Positions 5,943-18,174 are shown, counted from the stretch's first letter. The stretch is 64,000 nucleotides of DNA from Streptomyces spectabilis (GCF_008704795.1 NZ_CP023690.1:8504501-8568500), one strand, 5' to 3'. Numbers and translations are program-made. The notes: generated by a model not told the origin, from the sequence alone.

Positions 5943-8831
5943 TCAGGGCGCGATCACGCGCCCTTGCGCCCGGACCTCGGCCCGTGACCTGACGCGGAGC
6001 TTGCGCAGCACCTTGGCCACGTGCTGCTCGACGGTGCGCGGCGAGAGGAACAGCACGTCGGCGATCTCCCGGTTGGTGTGCCCGAGCGCGACGAGCCGGG
6101 CGACGTCGCGCTCCCGGGGCGAGAGCTGGTCGCCGTAGCCGCGGCGCCCGCGCCGGGACGGCAGCGGGACGTTGTGGCCGCGCAGCACCCGGCGGCAGCG
6201 GGCCGCGTCGCGGGTGGCGCCGAGGTCGGTGAACCGCTCCGCCACCGCCGCCAGTTGGTCCGCCGCGCCCCGGTCGCCCGCGGTGAGACGGCAGCGCGCG
6301 GCCGCCTCGCCCGCGCGGGCGGCCGCGTAGGGCAGCGGCAGGACGGCGTACGCGGTGCGGGCCGTGTCGAAGACCGCGGCGGCCTCCTCGTGGCGCCCGC
6401 GGCCGACGGCCAGGACGCCGTGACAGGCCACGAGCGCGGCGGCCGCCAGGGGCGCGTCCCGGCCCGCGATGCCGTCGGCCAGTTCGGCGGTGACGCGCTC
6501 CGCGTCCGGCAGCCGGCCGCCGCGCACCAGCGTGGTCACCGCCATCGGCGCCAGGTCGCCCGCCCAGGACCAGATGCCCTTGCGGCGGACCCTGGCGAGG
6601 CCGCGCTCGGCCTCGATCCGCGCCTCGGCGCCGTCGCCGCGGGCCGCCAGGAGGCGGGCCATCGCACCGGAAGCCGTGGCGAGGACCGGCGCCGGGGCGT
6701 TGTGCGGGGCGGCGAGCCCCGCGGCCCGCAGCTCGGCCGCGGCCTCGTCCCACTCGCCGCGCGCGGCGGCGAGCAGCCCGAGGACGAGGTGGGCGTCGGC
6801 CGCGATGCCCGAGACGCCCGGCATGGTGTCCAGGACGTGCCGGGCCCGTTCGTCGAGCCCCTGCCAGCGGCCCTCGTACCAGTCCAGGCGCAGCGCGGTG
6901 CCCTCCACGATGCCCGACAGGAACGCGGCGCCGCACTCGGCCGCGAGCCGCCGCCCCAGCCTGCGGAAGCGATGGGCCGCGCGGAAGTGCCCCAGACAGG
7001 TCGCGGCGTCGGCGAAGTTGCCGCAGGCGCGGGCCACTTGGCGGCGGTCGCCGCCGGGCCCCGCGGCGTCGACGAGGAGCTCCGCCTGCTCCCAGACCGC
7101 CGGGTCGCCCACGTACATGGCGAGCGCCAGGTGGTTGGCGCGCACGGCGGTGCACACCGAAGGGCCGGGCTCACGGGCCGCGAGGCGCTCGGCCTGCTCG
7201 ATCCAGCGCTCGTAGACGGGGTAGGGGTGGTCGCCCCAGGCGGGCATCGCCAGGGCGGCCATGCCGCGGGCCGCGAGGGCGGGACGGCGGCGCAACTCCC
7301 TGATCGCCCACTCGGTGTTGATCCGGCCCTCCTCGTGCCGCCCGGCCTGGTTGTAGAGCAAAAGCCCCAGATGGAGCCGGATCTCGCCGCGCAGGCCCTC
7401 GGGCAGGTGCTGGTCGCGCACGATGCGGCAGAGCAGCGCCGTCGCCTTGCGGTGGGTCAGGCCGACCACCGCGTCCCGGCTGAGGTCGACGGCGATGCGC
7501 CCGCACGCCGTCCGGCCCAGGCGGCCGTCGGAGAGCAGCTCCTCCAGGAGCTCCACGGCGAGGGCCAGATCGCCCGTCTCGCGCGCCGATGCCGCGGCCG
7601 CCTCGCCGTACCGCTGCCAGCGCGCGAGCTCCCCGGCCCGGCGGGCGTGGTACGCGAGCTGGACCAGGGGCTGCGGGTCAAGCGCCGCCAGGGCGCCCAT
7701 CGCCTGCCGGTGCAGGCGGTGCCGGTCGGGCCCCGGCAGGCTCGCGTAGACGGCCTGCTGGGCGAGGGCGTGCCGGAGCGCGTACTGGTCGTCGCCCCAC
7801 TCGTACAGCACACCTGCGAGCAGCGCTTCGCGCACGCCCGCCGAGTCCCCGGCGGCGGCGGGCCGCCCGGCCGTGCCGCGCGTCACGTTCGCGATCAGCG
7901 CCTCGCCCGCGGGGACGCGCAGCACGCAGGCGGCGTGCACGGCCGCCGTGGCCCCGGGGGAGAGCACGCTCATGCGGTCGGCGATCGCCTCCTGGAGCGG
8001 CGTGGGCACCGTCATCCCGTCCAGCGCCTCACGGCCCGCGCGCGGCGCGCGGCGTACGGTCTCCGGCAGCGCGCGGACGACCTCCTCCACCACGAACGGG
8101 ATGCCCGCGGTCCGCCGGTGCAGCTCGGCGGCCAGGGCCGCGGAGGTCTCCGGCGTTCCGGTGAGGGCGGCGCACATGGCGCGCACGGCGGGCACGTCCA
8201 GGGGGCGCAGCGGGATCACCACCGCGGTGGTGCCCGGTGGTCGGTGGTACGCCCGCCCCAACGGCAGCCGGGCGCCCGGCAGTTCCTCGCGGCGGTAGCT
8301 GAGGACCACCGCGAGGGCGTCCGGCGGGTCGTCCACCAGGAACCGCAGCAGGTCCCGGGTGGCGTCGTCGGCCCAGTGCAGGTCCTCCACGACGAGGACG
8401 GCCGGGCCGAGTGCGTCGAGCAGCGCCCGTACGGCGCGGAAGAGGCGGTGCCGCCGGACCCGCGGATCGCCGAGCGGCTCGGGAGCGGGCGGCAGCCGCC
8501 CGGCGAGTTCGGGCAGATACGGGCGCAGCGCGCCGCAGACCGGGCTGAGCGCGGCGGGCAGCCCGTCCGTCAGGCGGCGCAGCAGGTCGAAGACCGGCCC
8601 GTACGGGAAGGGCTCGCGCAGCGGGCGGCAACTGCCCACCAGGACGCGGCGACCGCGCCCGCCGCGGCGGCGCAGGGCCTCGCGGATCAGCCGGGTCTTG
8701 CCGATCCCGGCCTCCCCCTCGACCAGGGCCACCGACGGCGGGTGCGCCAGCGCGTCCGCCAAGGCGCGCAACTCCGCCGTCCGGCCGACCAGTACGGGCG
8801 CTTCCGGGGTGCGCGGAAGGGAGGCGGTCAT
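5943..8831 (-). CDS. LuxR-family large ATP-binding (LAL-type) transcriptional regulator
   Basis: A 962-residue regulator with an N-terminal STAND/AAA ATPase module and a C-terminal LuxR helix-turn-helix. The Walker A motif is GEAGIGKT (residues 39-46) and a Walker B-like run VLVVEDLHWADD follows. The middle is a long helical, TPR-like region, and the last 70 residues contain LSPRERDVARLVALGH and SPRTVEQHVAKVLRKL, typical of LuxR DNA-binding domains. Length is normal for LAL regulators, which often act as pathway activators near biosynthetic genes. The ATG at 8831 has GGAG nine bases upstream and is placed just before the ATPase domain. Its target is not evident; it is monocistronic and faces the chitinase. 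Confidence 0.9.
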   Translation of the reverse strand: MTASLPRTPEAPVLVGRTAELRALADALAHPPSVALVEGEAGIGKTRLIREALRRRGGRGRRVLVGSCRPLREPFPYGPVFDLLRRLTDGLPAALSPVCGALRPYLPELAGRLPPAPEPLGDPRVRRHRLFRAVRALLDALGPAVLVVEDLHWADDATRDLLRFLVDDPPDALAVVLSYRREELPGARLPLGRAYHRPPGTTAVVIPLRPLDVPAVRAMCAALTGTPETSAALAAELHRRTAGIPFVVEEVVRALPETVRRAPRAGREALDGMTVPTPLQEAIADRMSVLSPGATAAVHAACVLRVPAGEALIANVTRGTAGRPAAAGDSAGVREALLAGVLYEWGDDQYALRHALAQQAVYASLPGPDRHRLHRQAMGALAALDPQPLVQLAYHARRAGELARWQRYGEAAAASARETGDLALAVELLEELLSDGRLGRTACGRIAVDLSRDAVVGLTHRKATALLCRIVRDQHLPEGLRGEIRLHLGLLLYNQAGRHEEGRINTEWAIRELRRRPALAARGMAALAMPAWGDHPYPVYERWIEQAERLAAREPGPSVCTAVRANHLALAMYVGDPAVWEQAELLVDAAGPGGDRRQVARACGNFADAATCLGHFRAAHRFRRLGRRLAAECGAAFLSGIVEGTALRLDWYEGRWQGLDERARHVLDTMPGVSGIAADAHLVLGLLAAARGEWDEAAAELRAAGLAAPHNAPAPVLATASGAMARLLAARGDGAEARIEAERGLARVRRKGIWSWAGDLAPMAVTTLVRGGRLPDAERVTAELADGIAGRDAPLAAAALVACHGVLAVGRGRHEEAAAVFDTARTAYAVLPLPYAAARAGEAAARCRLTAGDRGAADQLAAVAERFTDLGATRDAARCRRVLRGHNVPLPSRRGRRGYGDQLSPRERDVARLVALGHTNREIADVLFLSPRTVEQHVAKVLRKLRVRSRAEVRAQGRVIAP

Positions 8832-8961
8832 GGGGGGACTCCGGCCTGTGGGGGACCGTGGCGCACACGAGGGCGACGGGCGCGACACCACGGCGACAGC
8901 GTGAAGCTATGCCGCCGGGCGTGCGCCTAGCAAGGCTTCGCCCACACGGGTCTCCTCGCCG

Positions 8962-9393
8962 TCAGCCGAGCTTCTCGCCGTACACGTGGCTGACCGGCAT
9001 CGTCATGAGGACCCTGCGGTCGGCGACCATCACCGCGCGGTACTCGTCCCAGTCCGGGTGCTCGCCCGCCGCCTCGCGGTAGTAGCGGACCAGGGCCTCG
9101 ACCTCGGGCCCGTGGGGGTCGGTGCCCGGTCCCGTGAGGGTCACGGTGCCCTCGGCGGTGGCCCAGGACCGGCCGTCGGCGCTGGTGACCTCCAGGGCGG
9201 CGCGCGGATCCCGGCGCAGGTTCGCCGTCTTGGCCCGGCCCTCGGTCATCGAGACGTAGAGGACGTCGGCGTCGCGGTCGTAGTAGGGCATGACGGGGGA
9301 GAGCTGGGGGCGGCCGTCCGCCTTGATGGTGGCGAGGACGCCGAGCCGGCTCTCCGCGAGCAGGGCGCGTGGGGTGAAGGGCGTGTCAGTCAT
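8962..9393 (-). CDS. PPOX-class F420/FMN-dependent oxidoreductase-like protein
   Basis: A 143-residue split beta-barrel protein of the pyridoxamine 5'-phosphate oxidase-like superfamily, F420-dependent class. These small proteins bind F420 or FMN and reduce varied substrates. The N-terminal run LAESRLGVLATIKADGRPQLSPV and the central RAKTANLRRDPRAALEV are typical. ATG 9393 is preferred; an in-frame TTG at 9405 is possible. It diverges from the FAD monooxygenase gene 158 bases away. Confidence 0.8.
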   Translation of the reverse strand: MTDTPFTPRALLAESRLGVLATIKADGRPQLSPVMPYYDRDADVLYVSMTEGRAKTANLRRDPRAALEVTSADGRSWATAEGTVTLTGPGTDPHGPEVEALVRYYREAAGEHPDWDEYRAVMVADRRVLMTMPVSHVYGEKLG

Positions 9394-9551
9394 GTCTGAA
9401 GCCAAGGCGGGGGAGGGGGTGCTCTATTCCGGCCGGCCCCGCGCGCGTGGCGCCGTGTGCTTCCGTGCGCTCCCCGGGCGGTCTTGATCGCCCCGGTGGC
9501 ACGGGATGGAGTGTCAGCTCAGCCGCCGCACCGAGGGGAACGGGTCGTGCC

Positions 9552-10925
9552 ATGGTCGAGAGCGAGCGCAGTCTGCCGTCGGACACCCGTTGGAGCCGGG
9601 CGGTGGTCGTCGGCGGCGGGTACGCGGGTCTGGTCACCGCGCGGGTCCTGGCCGACCACTTCGACGAGGTGCTCGTCCTGGAGCGCGACGCCGTGGAGCC
9701 GGACAGCGGGGTGCACCCGAGCGTCCCGCAGGGCTACCACGCGCACGCGCTCCTCGCCAAGGGCGGCGACGTCCTGGAGGACCTGTTCCCCGGCCTGAGG
9801 ACGGAACTGGCCGGTCTCGGCGCACCCGTCTTCGACTACGGCGAGCGCATCAGCTTCCTGCTGCCGACCGGCTACGCGCCGCCCGATCCGGTCGGCGTGT
9901 CCATCCAGACCTTCACCCGCGACGAGCTGGAGCGGCGGCTGCGGCAGCGCGTGGCAGCGCTCCCCGCCGTACGGCTGCTCGCCGCGACGTCCTGCGAGAC
10001 GGTGACGGGCAGTGCCCCGGGCCGTCTCGACCGGGTCCGCTACCGGGCCCGTGGTGCCGACGGGCCCACCGACGTCGTCGCCGACCTGGTCGTCGACGCC
10101 TCCGGCCGCGCCACGTCCGTCGACCGCTGGCTCACCGAGGCGCGCCTTCCGGTCTCCGGCAGGACCGTCGTCAAGGCGAAGATCACCTACACGTCCGCGT
10201 GCTACGCCCGTCCGCCGGGGGACGAGCAGGACTTCGACGTCGCGTACCAGATGGCCTTCGCGCCCGGCGTGCCGCGCGGCGGAGTGGTGCTCGCCGTGGA
10301 GCACCACCGCTGGATGTGCTCGCTGTTCGGCGTCGACGGGCACGTGCCGCCCACCGACGACGAGGGCTACCTCGACTTCGCCCGCTCCCTCGGCAACCCG
10401 CGCCTCGCCGAGCAGATCAAGCGCGGCACCAGGGAGGGCGAGATCCACCGCTACACCAACCCCGGCAACGAGTGGCGGCTGCACCACAAGAACCCCCGCT
10501 GGCCCGAGCGGCTCGTCGCGGTCGGGGACGCGGTCTGCGTGTTCAACCCCGTGTACGGACAGGGCCTGACGGTCGCCGCGCTCGAAGCGGAGCTGCTCGG
10601 CCGGCTGCTGCGCCACCGCCGGGCGAACGCATCGGGGCTCGACGGCCTCAGCCGCGCCTACCAGCGCGCCGCGGCCCGGCTCATCCAGGTCCCGTGGACC
10701 ATGGCCAGCAGCTCGGACCTCATGTGGGCCCCCGGCAAGCAGCCGCTGCCCGCGCGCTTCGCCCACTGGTACAACCAGCGGGTCTTCGCGCTCGCCGTCC
10801 ACGACCCGGGCGTGTGGGCCCGGTTCGTCCGCGTCCTGAACATGACGGCACCGCCGTCCCTGCTGTTCCGCCCGGCCGTCCTGGCCAAGGTGGTCCGCCA
10901 GGCGCTCGCGCGCCGCAGGGGCTAG
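9552..10925 (+). CDS. FAD-dependent monooxygenase/oxidoreductase
   Basis: A 457-residue flavoprotein of the group A monooxygenase fold. The N-terminal ADP-binding motif is VVVGGGYAGLVTA, with an acidic strand end (LVLERD). The second FAD contact GDAVCVFNPVYGQGL is present (GD motif). No membrane segment or signal peptide is clear. It probably hydroxylates or epoxidises a small hydrophobic compound; relatives are annotated as FAD-binding hydroxylases or halogenase-like proteins, but no halogenase WxWxIP motif is seen. Upstream positions 9453-9551 also stay open, but the ATG at 9552 begins the family-like region. Confidence 0.82.
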   Translation: MVESERSLPSDTRWSRAVVVGGGYAGLVTARVLADHFDEVLVLERDAVEPDSGVHPSVPQGYHAHALLAKGGDVLEDLFPGLRTELAGLGAPVFDYGERISFLLPTGYAPPDPVGVSIQTFTRDELERRLRQRVAALPAVRLLAATSCETVTGSAPGRLDRVRYRARGADGPTDVVADLVVDASGRATSVDRWLTEARLPVSGRTVVKAKITYTSACYARPPGDEQDFDVAYQMAFAPGVPRGGVVLAVEHHRWMCSLFGVDGHVPPTDDEGYLDFARSLGNPRLAEQIKRGTREGEIHRYTNPGNEWRLHHKNPRWPERLVAVGDAVCVFNPVYGQGLTVAALEAELLGRLLRHRRANASGLDGLSRAYQRAAARLIQVPWTMASSSDLMWAPGKQPLPARFAHWYNQRVFALAVHDPGVWARFVRVLNMTAPPSLLFRPAVLAKVVRQALARRRG

Positions 10926-11060
10926 CCGCCGGCGCCCGGATACCAGGCCCCCTTCCCTTCCGCCGCGCTTTCGCGCGATCCCTCACGGCCGGGCGGCGGC
11001 GCGCGCCAGAATGGGTGCGTGGCGAGGTGAACAAAAGGGGACAAGGGGCGGGGGGCTGGG

Positions 11061-14000
11061 GTGACGGTCTCGGTGAGGGCGTCCTACACGTGGCGCTGCG
11101 AGAACTGCGGCCGGGAGTCCGGCGCCCCCGTGTGGCGCGTCGTCGACGCCCGCGAGCGCGCCGACGTCCTTGAGGGGCCCGGCCCCGGCGTGGCCTGGGT
11201 GGACTGCCCCGGATGCGGGACGAGAGCGCACGTCGAGGCGCCGCTGCTCGTCCTGCGCCCCGGTGCGGCGGCGCCGCTGCTGTACGCGACCTCCATGGCG
11301 GAACTCCAGGACGGGCCACCGGAGTTCGCCGTGGCGCTCCTTGAGGAGGCAGCGGCGGCCGGGGCGTTCCGCGACGACGACGTCTTCACCGGCAAGGCCA
11401 TTCCGCTGCCGCGCAGGCTGCTGCCCTTCGTCCTGACCCGCGACGTCGAACGGGACCTCGGCGACCCCGAGGCGGCGTGCCGCGACCTGGAGCCGGAAGG
11501 GCCGCCGACCGTCGCCAACTACGAGGTCTTCCTCCGGCTCCTCGCCGGGGATCGCGACGAGTCCCGGGTGGACGACCTGCTGCGCGCGGTGCTCACGAGC
11601 CCGCCGGACGAACTGGCCGCGCTCCTGCGGACCCACCCGGAGCTGACGGAGGACACGAGGGTGCGGGACGCCGGCCGCGAAGAGCTGCGCGCGGCGGTCG
11701 GCACCCCGCTGGAATCGGTGCTCCAGCGGCGGCAGGAGCTGCTCGACGGCCTGTGCGACGGCCGCACGCCCGCGCAGGTGGCGGTGGACCGGTACTTCGA
11801 GTCCCTGAGCCGGTTCGGCGGCGGTCTGCGCACCCAGCTGCGCGACATGTACGCCAGGGCCTGCGAGGCCCCGGGCCCCGAGAGCGTTCCGCTGGTCCGC
11901 GAGGCCCTCGCGCTCGCGGCCGACCTCGGCGAGCGGGAGACGGAGAGCGCGCTCGCCGCCATGCTCGGCGAACGCCTGATGGGCGCCGTCCACGCCGGGC
12001 TCGACGCCGACCTCTCCGAGGCGTACGAGGCCCTCGAACGCGCCCTCGCCCTGCTGCCGGAGGGCAGCCTCGACTGGGTGCGGGTGGCGAACAACCTCGC
12101 CAGCGCCCACTACGCGCGCGACGACGGCGACCGGCACGAGGTCTGGGAGGCCGCCCGCGTCCTGCTGGAGCGCGCGAGCGCACTCGACCGCGCCGAGCAC
12201 CCCGAGTTCTGGGCCAGGATCCAGACCAACTACGGGCTGCTGCTCGCGGAACGGCCGGGCGGCGGCACCGAAGACCTCACGCTCGGCATCGACCACATCA
12301 GGGCCGGGCTCACCGAGCGGTCCCCGGAGCGCTCCACGGTGAACTGGGCCTACTCCATGGCCAACCTCGGCCTGGTGCTGTCCCGTCGCGCCGGTCCTGA
12401 CGACCTGGGCGAGGCGGAGCGCTGCTACCGCGACGCGCTGCGCCTGCTGCACCCCGACGCCGATCCGGTGCTGTGGTCGCAGACGCAGTGCAACCTGGCC
12501 CATCTGCTGCTGTCCCGCGAACCCGCCGACGCCGAGGGCGCCCGCGCGGCGGCGGCCGCGGCCCGCGACCTCGCCGCGCGGCGTCCCGGCCTGCTCGACA
12601 CCGGCCGCATCGCCTGGCTCCTCGCCCAGGCCGGGGACCTGCTCGACGGGCCCGACAACGCGGGGAGCACCCGGCTGCGCCGCGAGGCCCTGGCGGCCGC
12701 GCCGCCCGCGGTCGCGCCCTCCCTGCACCTCGGCATCGCCAGGGAACTCCTCACCACCTACGCGTCGGCGCAGCGCTGGACCGAGGCGGCCGACGTCGCG
12801 TCGGACATGCTGACCGCCGTGAGCGTGCTCTACGACGCCCAGGTCACGGTCGCCAGCCGCCGCGGTGTCCTCGTCCAAGTGGACCGGCTCGCCCGTTGGA
12901 CGGCCTTCCTGCTCGCGCGGGCGGGCCGCCCGGAGCGCGCGGTGGAAGCGCTCGAACGCGGCCTCGCCTGCGAGCTGTCCGTGGTGGCCGGACGGGGCGC
13001 CGCGGACCTCGCGGAGCTCGACCGCGTCGACCCCGTCATGGCCCGCCGCTACCGGCAGGCCCGCTCCCGCTACCGGTCCACGGTCGGGGGCCCCTCCCCG
13101 ATGAACCCCGACGGTGCGGCGCCCGCGACCCGGGAGCAGGCCGGCGCCGAACGCGAGCTGCGCGCGGTCGTCGAGGACGTCCAGGCGATCCCGGGCTTCG
13201 AGGACTTCCTGCGCACCACCGAACTGCGGGACATCGTCCGGGCCGCGGGCGGCCGTCCGCTCGCCTACCTGGTGAACTCCCCCTGGGGCAGCTACGTCCT
13301 CGCGGTCCTCGGCACCCGGCCCACCGTACGGGCCGTACTCGTGCCGGAGGTCACCAGCACCACCCTGGCCCGGCTGCTCCTGATGGACATGGACGACCCG
13401 GACGGCGACGCGGTGGGCCTGTGGCTCGTGCAGCAGGCCCCCACGGCCACGTACCGGCGTCTGCTCCCCGCCGCCCTGGACCGCCTGACCGCCCTCGAAC
13501 CGCTCGTACGCCCGCTCGCGGCGCTCCTGACCGAGGACGCGCGGCACGAGGCGGTCGTGGTGCCGACGGGCCTCCTCGGCCTGGTGCCGCTGCACGCCCT
13601 TCCGGTGGGGGCGGGCACGGACGACGTGCTCGACGACGTCGGCACCCTGATGCTCTCGCCGTCCGCCGCGGTGCGCGAGGCCACGCGCTCCCGGGCCGCG
13701 CGGCCGCCGCGGACGCCGCCGCGCCTGGCGGCCGTCGCCGACCCCGACGGCTCGCTGCCCGGCAGCCGCAGCGAACTCGCCGAGATCCTCGACCTGTTCG
13801 CGGGCCGGGGCGAGACCGGCCACGCGGTGGGGGCCGACGCCACCGTGGCCTGGGTGCTCGACCACCTCGCCACGGCGTCGTACCTGCACCTCAGCTGTCA
13901 CGGCAGCGCCGGATTCGACAGCCGGGGCGGATCCCTCGCGCTCGCCGACGGCCCCTTGGACATGGACACCCTCGTGCGGCACCAACTGCCCGTGTGCCGC

Positions 14001-14384
14001 CTCACGGTGGCCAGCGCCTGCCAGTCGGGGCACTACGGCATCATCGAGACCCCCGACGAGTTCCTCGGCCTCCCCGCCGCCTTCCTCCAGGCGGGCGCGG
14101 CCTGCGCCGTCAGCAGTCTGTGGCTCGTGGACGACCTGGCCACGGCCGTCCTGATGACGCGCTTCTACGAACTGCTCGCCCAGACCCACGACCCGGTACC
14201 GGCGCTGCGCCGCTCCCGCCGCTGGCTGCGCCGGCTCACATGGGACGAGCTGGAGCGGTACGCGGAGGCGCACCGCCACCTGGCGGCCCTCAGCGAGGGG
14301 TACGCGGCCCGCGCGCGGGGCAGGAGGAAGCACCCCTTCGACTCTCCTGTCCACTGGGGCGCGTTCACGGCCTGGGGAGTGTAG
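11061..14384 (+). CDS. CpXC-TPR-CHAT domain protein (caspase-like protease)
   Basis: A 1107-residue multidomain protein. Residues 10-70 form a zinc-ribbon-like CpXC module with C13xxC16 and C49xxC52. Residues of about 250-650 are helical, tetratricopeptide-like repeats. The C-terminal third is a CHAT domain (caspase HetF associated with TPRs), with the predicted catalytic histidine H947 in HLSCHGSAG and cysteine C987 in ASACQSGHYG. CHAT proteases act in regulated proteolysis and, in some bacteria, in antiphage or cell-death systems. The TPRs probably sense a partner protein. The GTG start follows a purine-rich tract. The gene stands alone, and no obvious gasdermin, effector or nucleotide-cyclase partner is adjacent. 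Confidence 0.88.
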   Translation: MTVSVRASYTWRCENCGRESGAPVWRVVDARERADVLEGPGPGVAWVDCPGCGTRAHVEAPLLVLRPGAAAPLLYATSMAELQDGPPEFAVALLEEAAAAGAFRDDDVFTGKAIPLPRRLLPFVLTRDVERDLGDPEAACRDLEPEGPPTVANYEVFLRLLAGDRDESRVDDLLRAVLTSPPDELAALLRTHPELTEDTRVRDAGREELRAAVGTPLESVLQRRQELLDGLCDGRTPAQVAVDRYFESLSRFGGGLRTQLRDMYARACEAPGPESVPLVREALALAADLGERETESALAAMLGERLMGAVHAGLDADLSEAYEALERALALLPEGSLDWVRVANNLASAHYARDDGDRHEVWEAARVLLERASALDRAEHPEFWARIQTNYGLLLAERPGGGTEDLTLGIDHIRAGLTERSPERSTVNWAYSMANLGLVLSRRAGPDDLGEAERCYRDALRLLHPDADPVLWSQTQCNLAHLLLSREPADAEGARAAAAAARDLAARRPGLLDTGRIAWLLAQAGDLLDGPDNAGSTRLRREALAAAPPAVAPSLHLGIARELLTTYASAQRWTEAADVASDMLTAVSVLYDAQVTVASRRGVLVQVDRLARWTAFLLARAGRPERAVEALERGLACELSVVAGRGAADLAELDRVDPVMARRYRQARSRYRSTVGGPSPMNPDGAAPATREQAGAERELRAVVEDVQAIPGFEDFLRTTELRDIVRAAGGRPLAYLVNSPWGSYVLAVLGTRPTVRAVLVPEVTSTTLARLLLMDMDDPDGDAVGLWLVQQAPTATYRRLLPAALDRLTALEPLVRPLAALLTEDARHEAVVVPTGLLGLVPLHALPVGAGTDDVLDDVGTLMLSPSAAVREATRSRAARPPRTPPRLAAVADPDGSLPGSRSELAEILDLFAGRGETGHAVGADATVAWVLDHLATASYLHLSCHGSAGFDSRGGSLALADGPLDMDTLVRHQLPVCRLTVASACQSGHYGIIETPDEFLGLPAAFLQAGAACAVSSLWLVDDLATAVLMTRFYELLAQTHDPVPALRRSRRWLRRLTWDELERYAEAHRHLAALSEGYAARARGRRKHPFDSPVHWGAFTAWGV

Positions 14385-14434
14385 GGGAGGCCCTGGGCCG
14401 GCGCGGGCCCCGAGCCCCTCTTTTGTCATGAACC

Positions 14435-14486
14435 TTGTGAGTCGCTCCTGCCGCTGGTATCCAATGGTTAGGAAAGGTTCCTAACC
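14435..14486 (+). promoter_or_regulatory. promoter and palindromic operator of the endoglucanase gene
   Basis: A -35 (TTGTGA, 14435-14440) and a -10 (TATCCA, 14458-14463) are 17 bases apart. A palindrome with nine-base arms (GGTTAGGAA at 14466-14474 and TTCCTAACC at 14478-14486) lies over the expected transcription start, a position suited to a repressor. The arms resemble operators of sugar-responsive repressors in front of secreted glycosidases; the cognate regulator is not known. Confidence 0.65.
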
Positions 14487-14509
14487 TTCAACGGCCTGGA
14501 GTCCCCCCC

Positions 14510-15553
14510 ATGAAACCGACTCGCTCAGCAGCCGCCCTCGCCGCCGCGCTCGTGGCGGGCCTCGTGTCCGCCGCCGCGCCCGCCACCGCCACGGGTCCCG
14601 CCGCGCCGCGCACCGCCGCCGCGACCCCCGTCGCCGCCAACGGCCAGCTCACCGTGTGCGGCACCAAGCTCTGCAACCAGCGGGGCAAGGCCATCCAGCT
14701 GCGCGGGCTGAGCAGCCACGGCACCCAGTGGTACGCGCACTGCCTCACCGGCGGCTCGCTCGACGCCCTCGCCGGTGACTGGAACGCCGACGTCCTGCGC
14801 GTGTCGACGTACGTGCAGGAGGGCGGATACGCCTCCGACCCGCGCAAGTTCACCGACCTGGCCCACAAGCTCATCGACATGGCGAGCGCGCGCGGCATGT
14901 ACGTGATCGTCGATTGGCACATGCTCGACCCCGGTGACCCGCACGCCAACCTGGCGCGCGCCAAGACCTTCTTCACCGAGATAGCCCAGCGCCACAAGGG
15001 CAAGAACAACATCATCTACGAGATAGCCAACGAGCCGAGCGGGGTGAGCTGGTCGCGCGTCAAGTCCTATGCCGAGCAGATCATTCCGGTGATCAGGAAC
15101 ATCGACGCCGATGCCCCCGTCCTGGTCGGCACCCGCGCGTGGTCGTCGTTCGGCGTGTCGGAGGGCTCGGACGAGAAGGAGGTCGTGAACAACCCGGTGA
15201 AGGCCGGGAACATCATGTACACGTTCCACTTCTACGCCGACTCGCACCGCGAGGAGTATCTGAATACGCTCTCGCGGGCGGCCGACAAACTCCCGGTGTT
15301 CGTCACGGAGTTCGGCACCCAGAACTACGCGGGCGAGGGTTCGAACGACTTCGCCATGTCGCAGAAGTACCTGGACCTGATGGCCTCGAAGAAGATCAGC
15401 TGGGTCAACTGGAACTTCTCCGACGACGACCGCACCGGCGCCGTCTACAAGACCGGCACCTGTGCCGCGAACGGCCCCTGGACCGGCACGAGTCGCCTCA
15501 AGCCCGCGGGCGTGTGGATCCGGGAGCGCGTGCGCAGCGCGGACGACTTCTGA
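14510..15553 (+). CDS. secreted GH5 endo-beta-1,4-glucanase (cellulase)
   Basis: A 347-residue exported glycoside hydrolase family 5 protein. A signal peptide spans about residues 1-28 (KPTRSAAALAAALVAG core, ATA-TG cleavage region). The TIM-barrel carries the acid/base E175 in YEIANEPSG and the nucleophile E267 in FVTEFGTQ, with the conserved histidine in VIVDWHML. It should cleave internal beta-1,4 bonds of cellulose or related glucans outside the cell. No carbohydrate-binding module is attached. A palindromic operator covers the likely transcription start, so substrate-dependent repression is probable. Confidence 0.9.
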   Translation: MKPTRSAAALAAALVAGLVSAAAPATATGPAAPRTAAATPVAANGQLTVCGTKLCNQRGKAIQLRGLSSHGTQWYAHCLTGGSLDALAGDWNADVLRVSTYVQEGGYASDPRKFTDLAHKLIDMASARGMYVIVDWHMLDPGDPHANLARAKTFFTEIAQRHKGKNNIIYEIANEPSGVSWSRVKSYAEQIIPVIRNIDADAPVLVGTRAWSSFGVSEGSDEKEVVNNPVKAGNIMYTFHFYADSHREEYLNTLSRAADKLPVFVTEFGTQNYAGEGSNDFAMSQKYLDLMASKKISWVNWNFSDDDRTGAVYKTGTCAANGPWTGTSRLKPAGVWIRERVRSADDF

Positions 15554-15604
15554 GCGCGGCCGGGATCGACCATCTGGTCATCGACCGGTACGTGGTCACA
15601 AAAG

Positions 15605-15638
15605 GTCCAGGCCGGGCCCGTGCGGGCCCGGCCTGGAC
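15605..15638. terminator. bidirectional hairpin terminator
   Basis: Sixteen-base arms (15605-15620 and 15623-15638) separated by two bases lie between the converging endoglucanase and katG genes, 18 bases from the katG stop. Confidence 0.75.
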
Positions 15639-15655
15639 GGTGGAGCGGGGAACGG

Positions 15656-18086
<2,431 letters not shown>

Positions 18087-18174
18087 GAAGCTCACCTGAT
18101 CCATATTCATTCGGAGCAAGTAGCGCTGCCGTAAACTCCGGGTACTCCACCGAACCGAGTAGGTGAACCGACAT

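Noticed and set aside
6021..8930. 969-codon plus-strand open frame across the LuxR-family regulator
   Set aside because: An antisense shadow of a gene with clear Walker and LuxR motifs; no recognisable domain or ribosome-binding site.
10983..14429. 1148-codon minus-strand frame over the CHAT gene
   Set aside because: Same reason: low-complexity composition and no motif, while the plus frame has CpXC, TPR and CHAT features.
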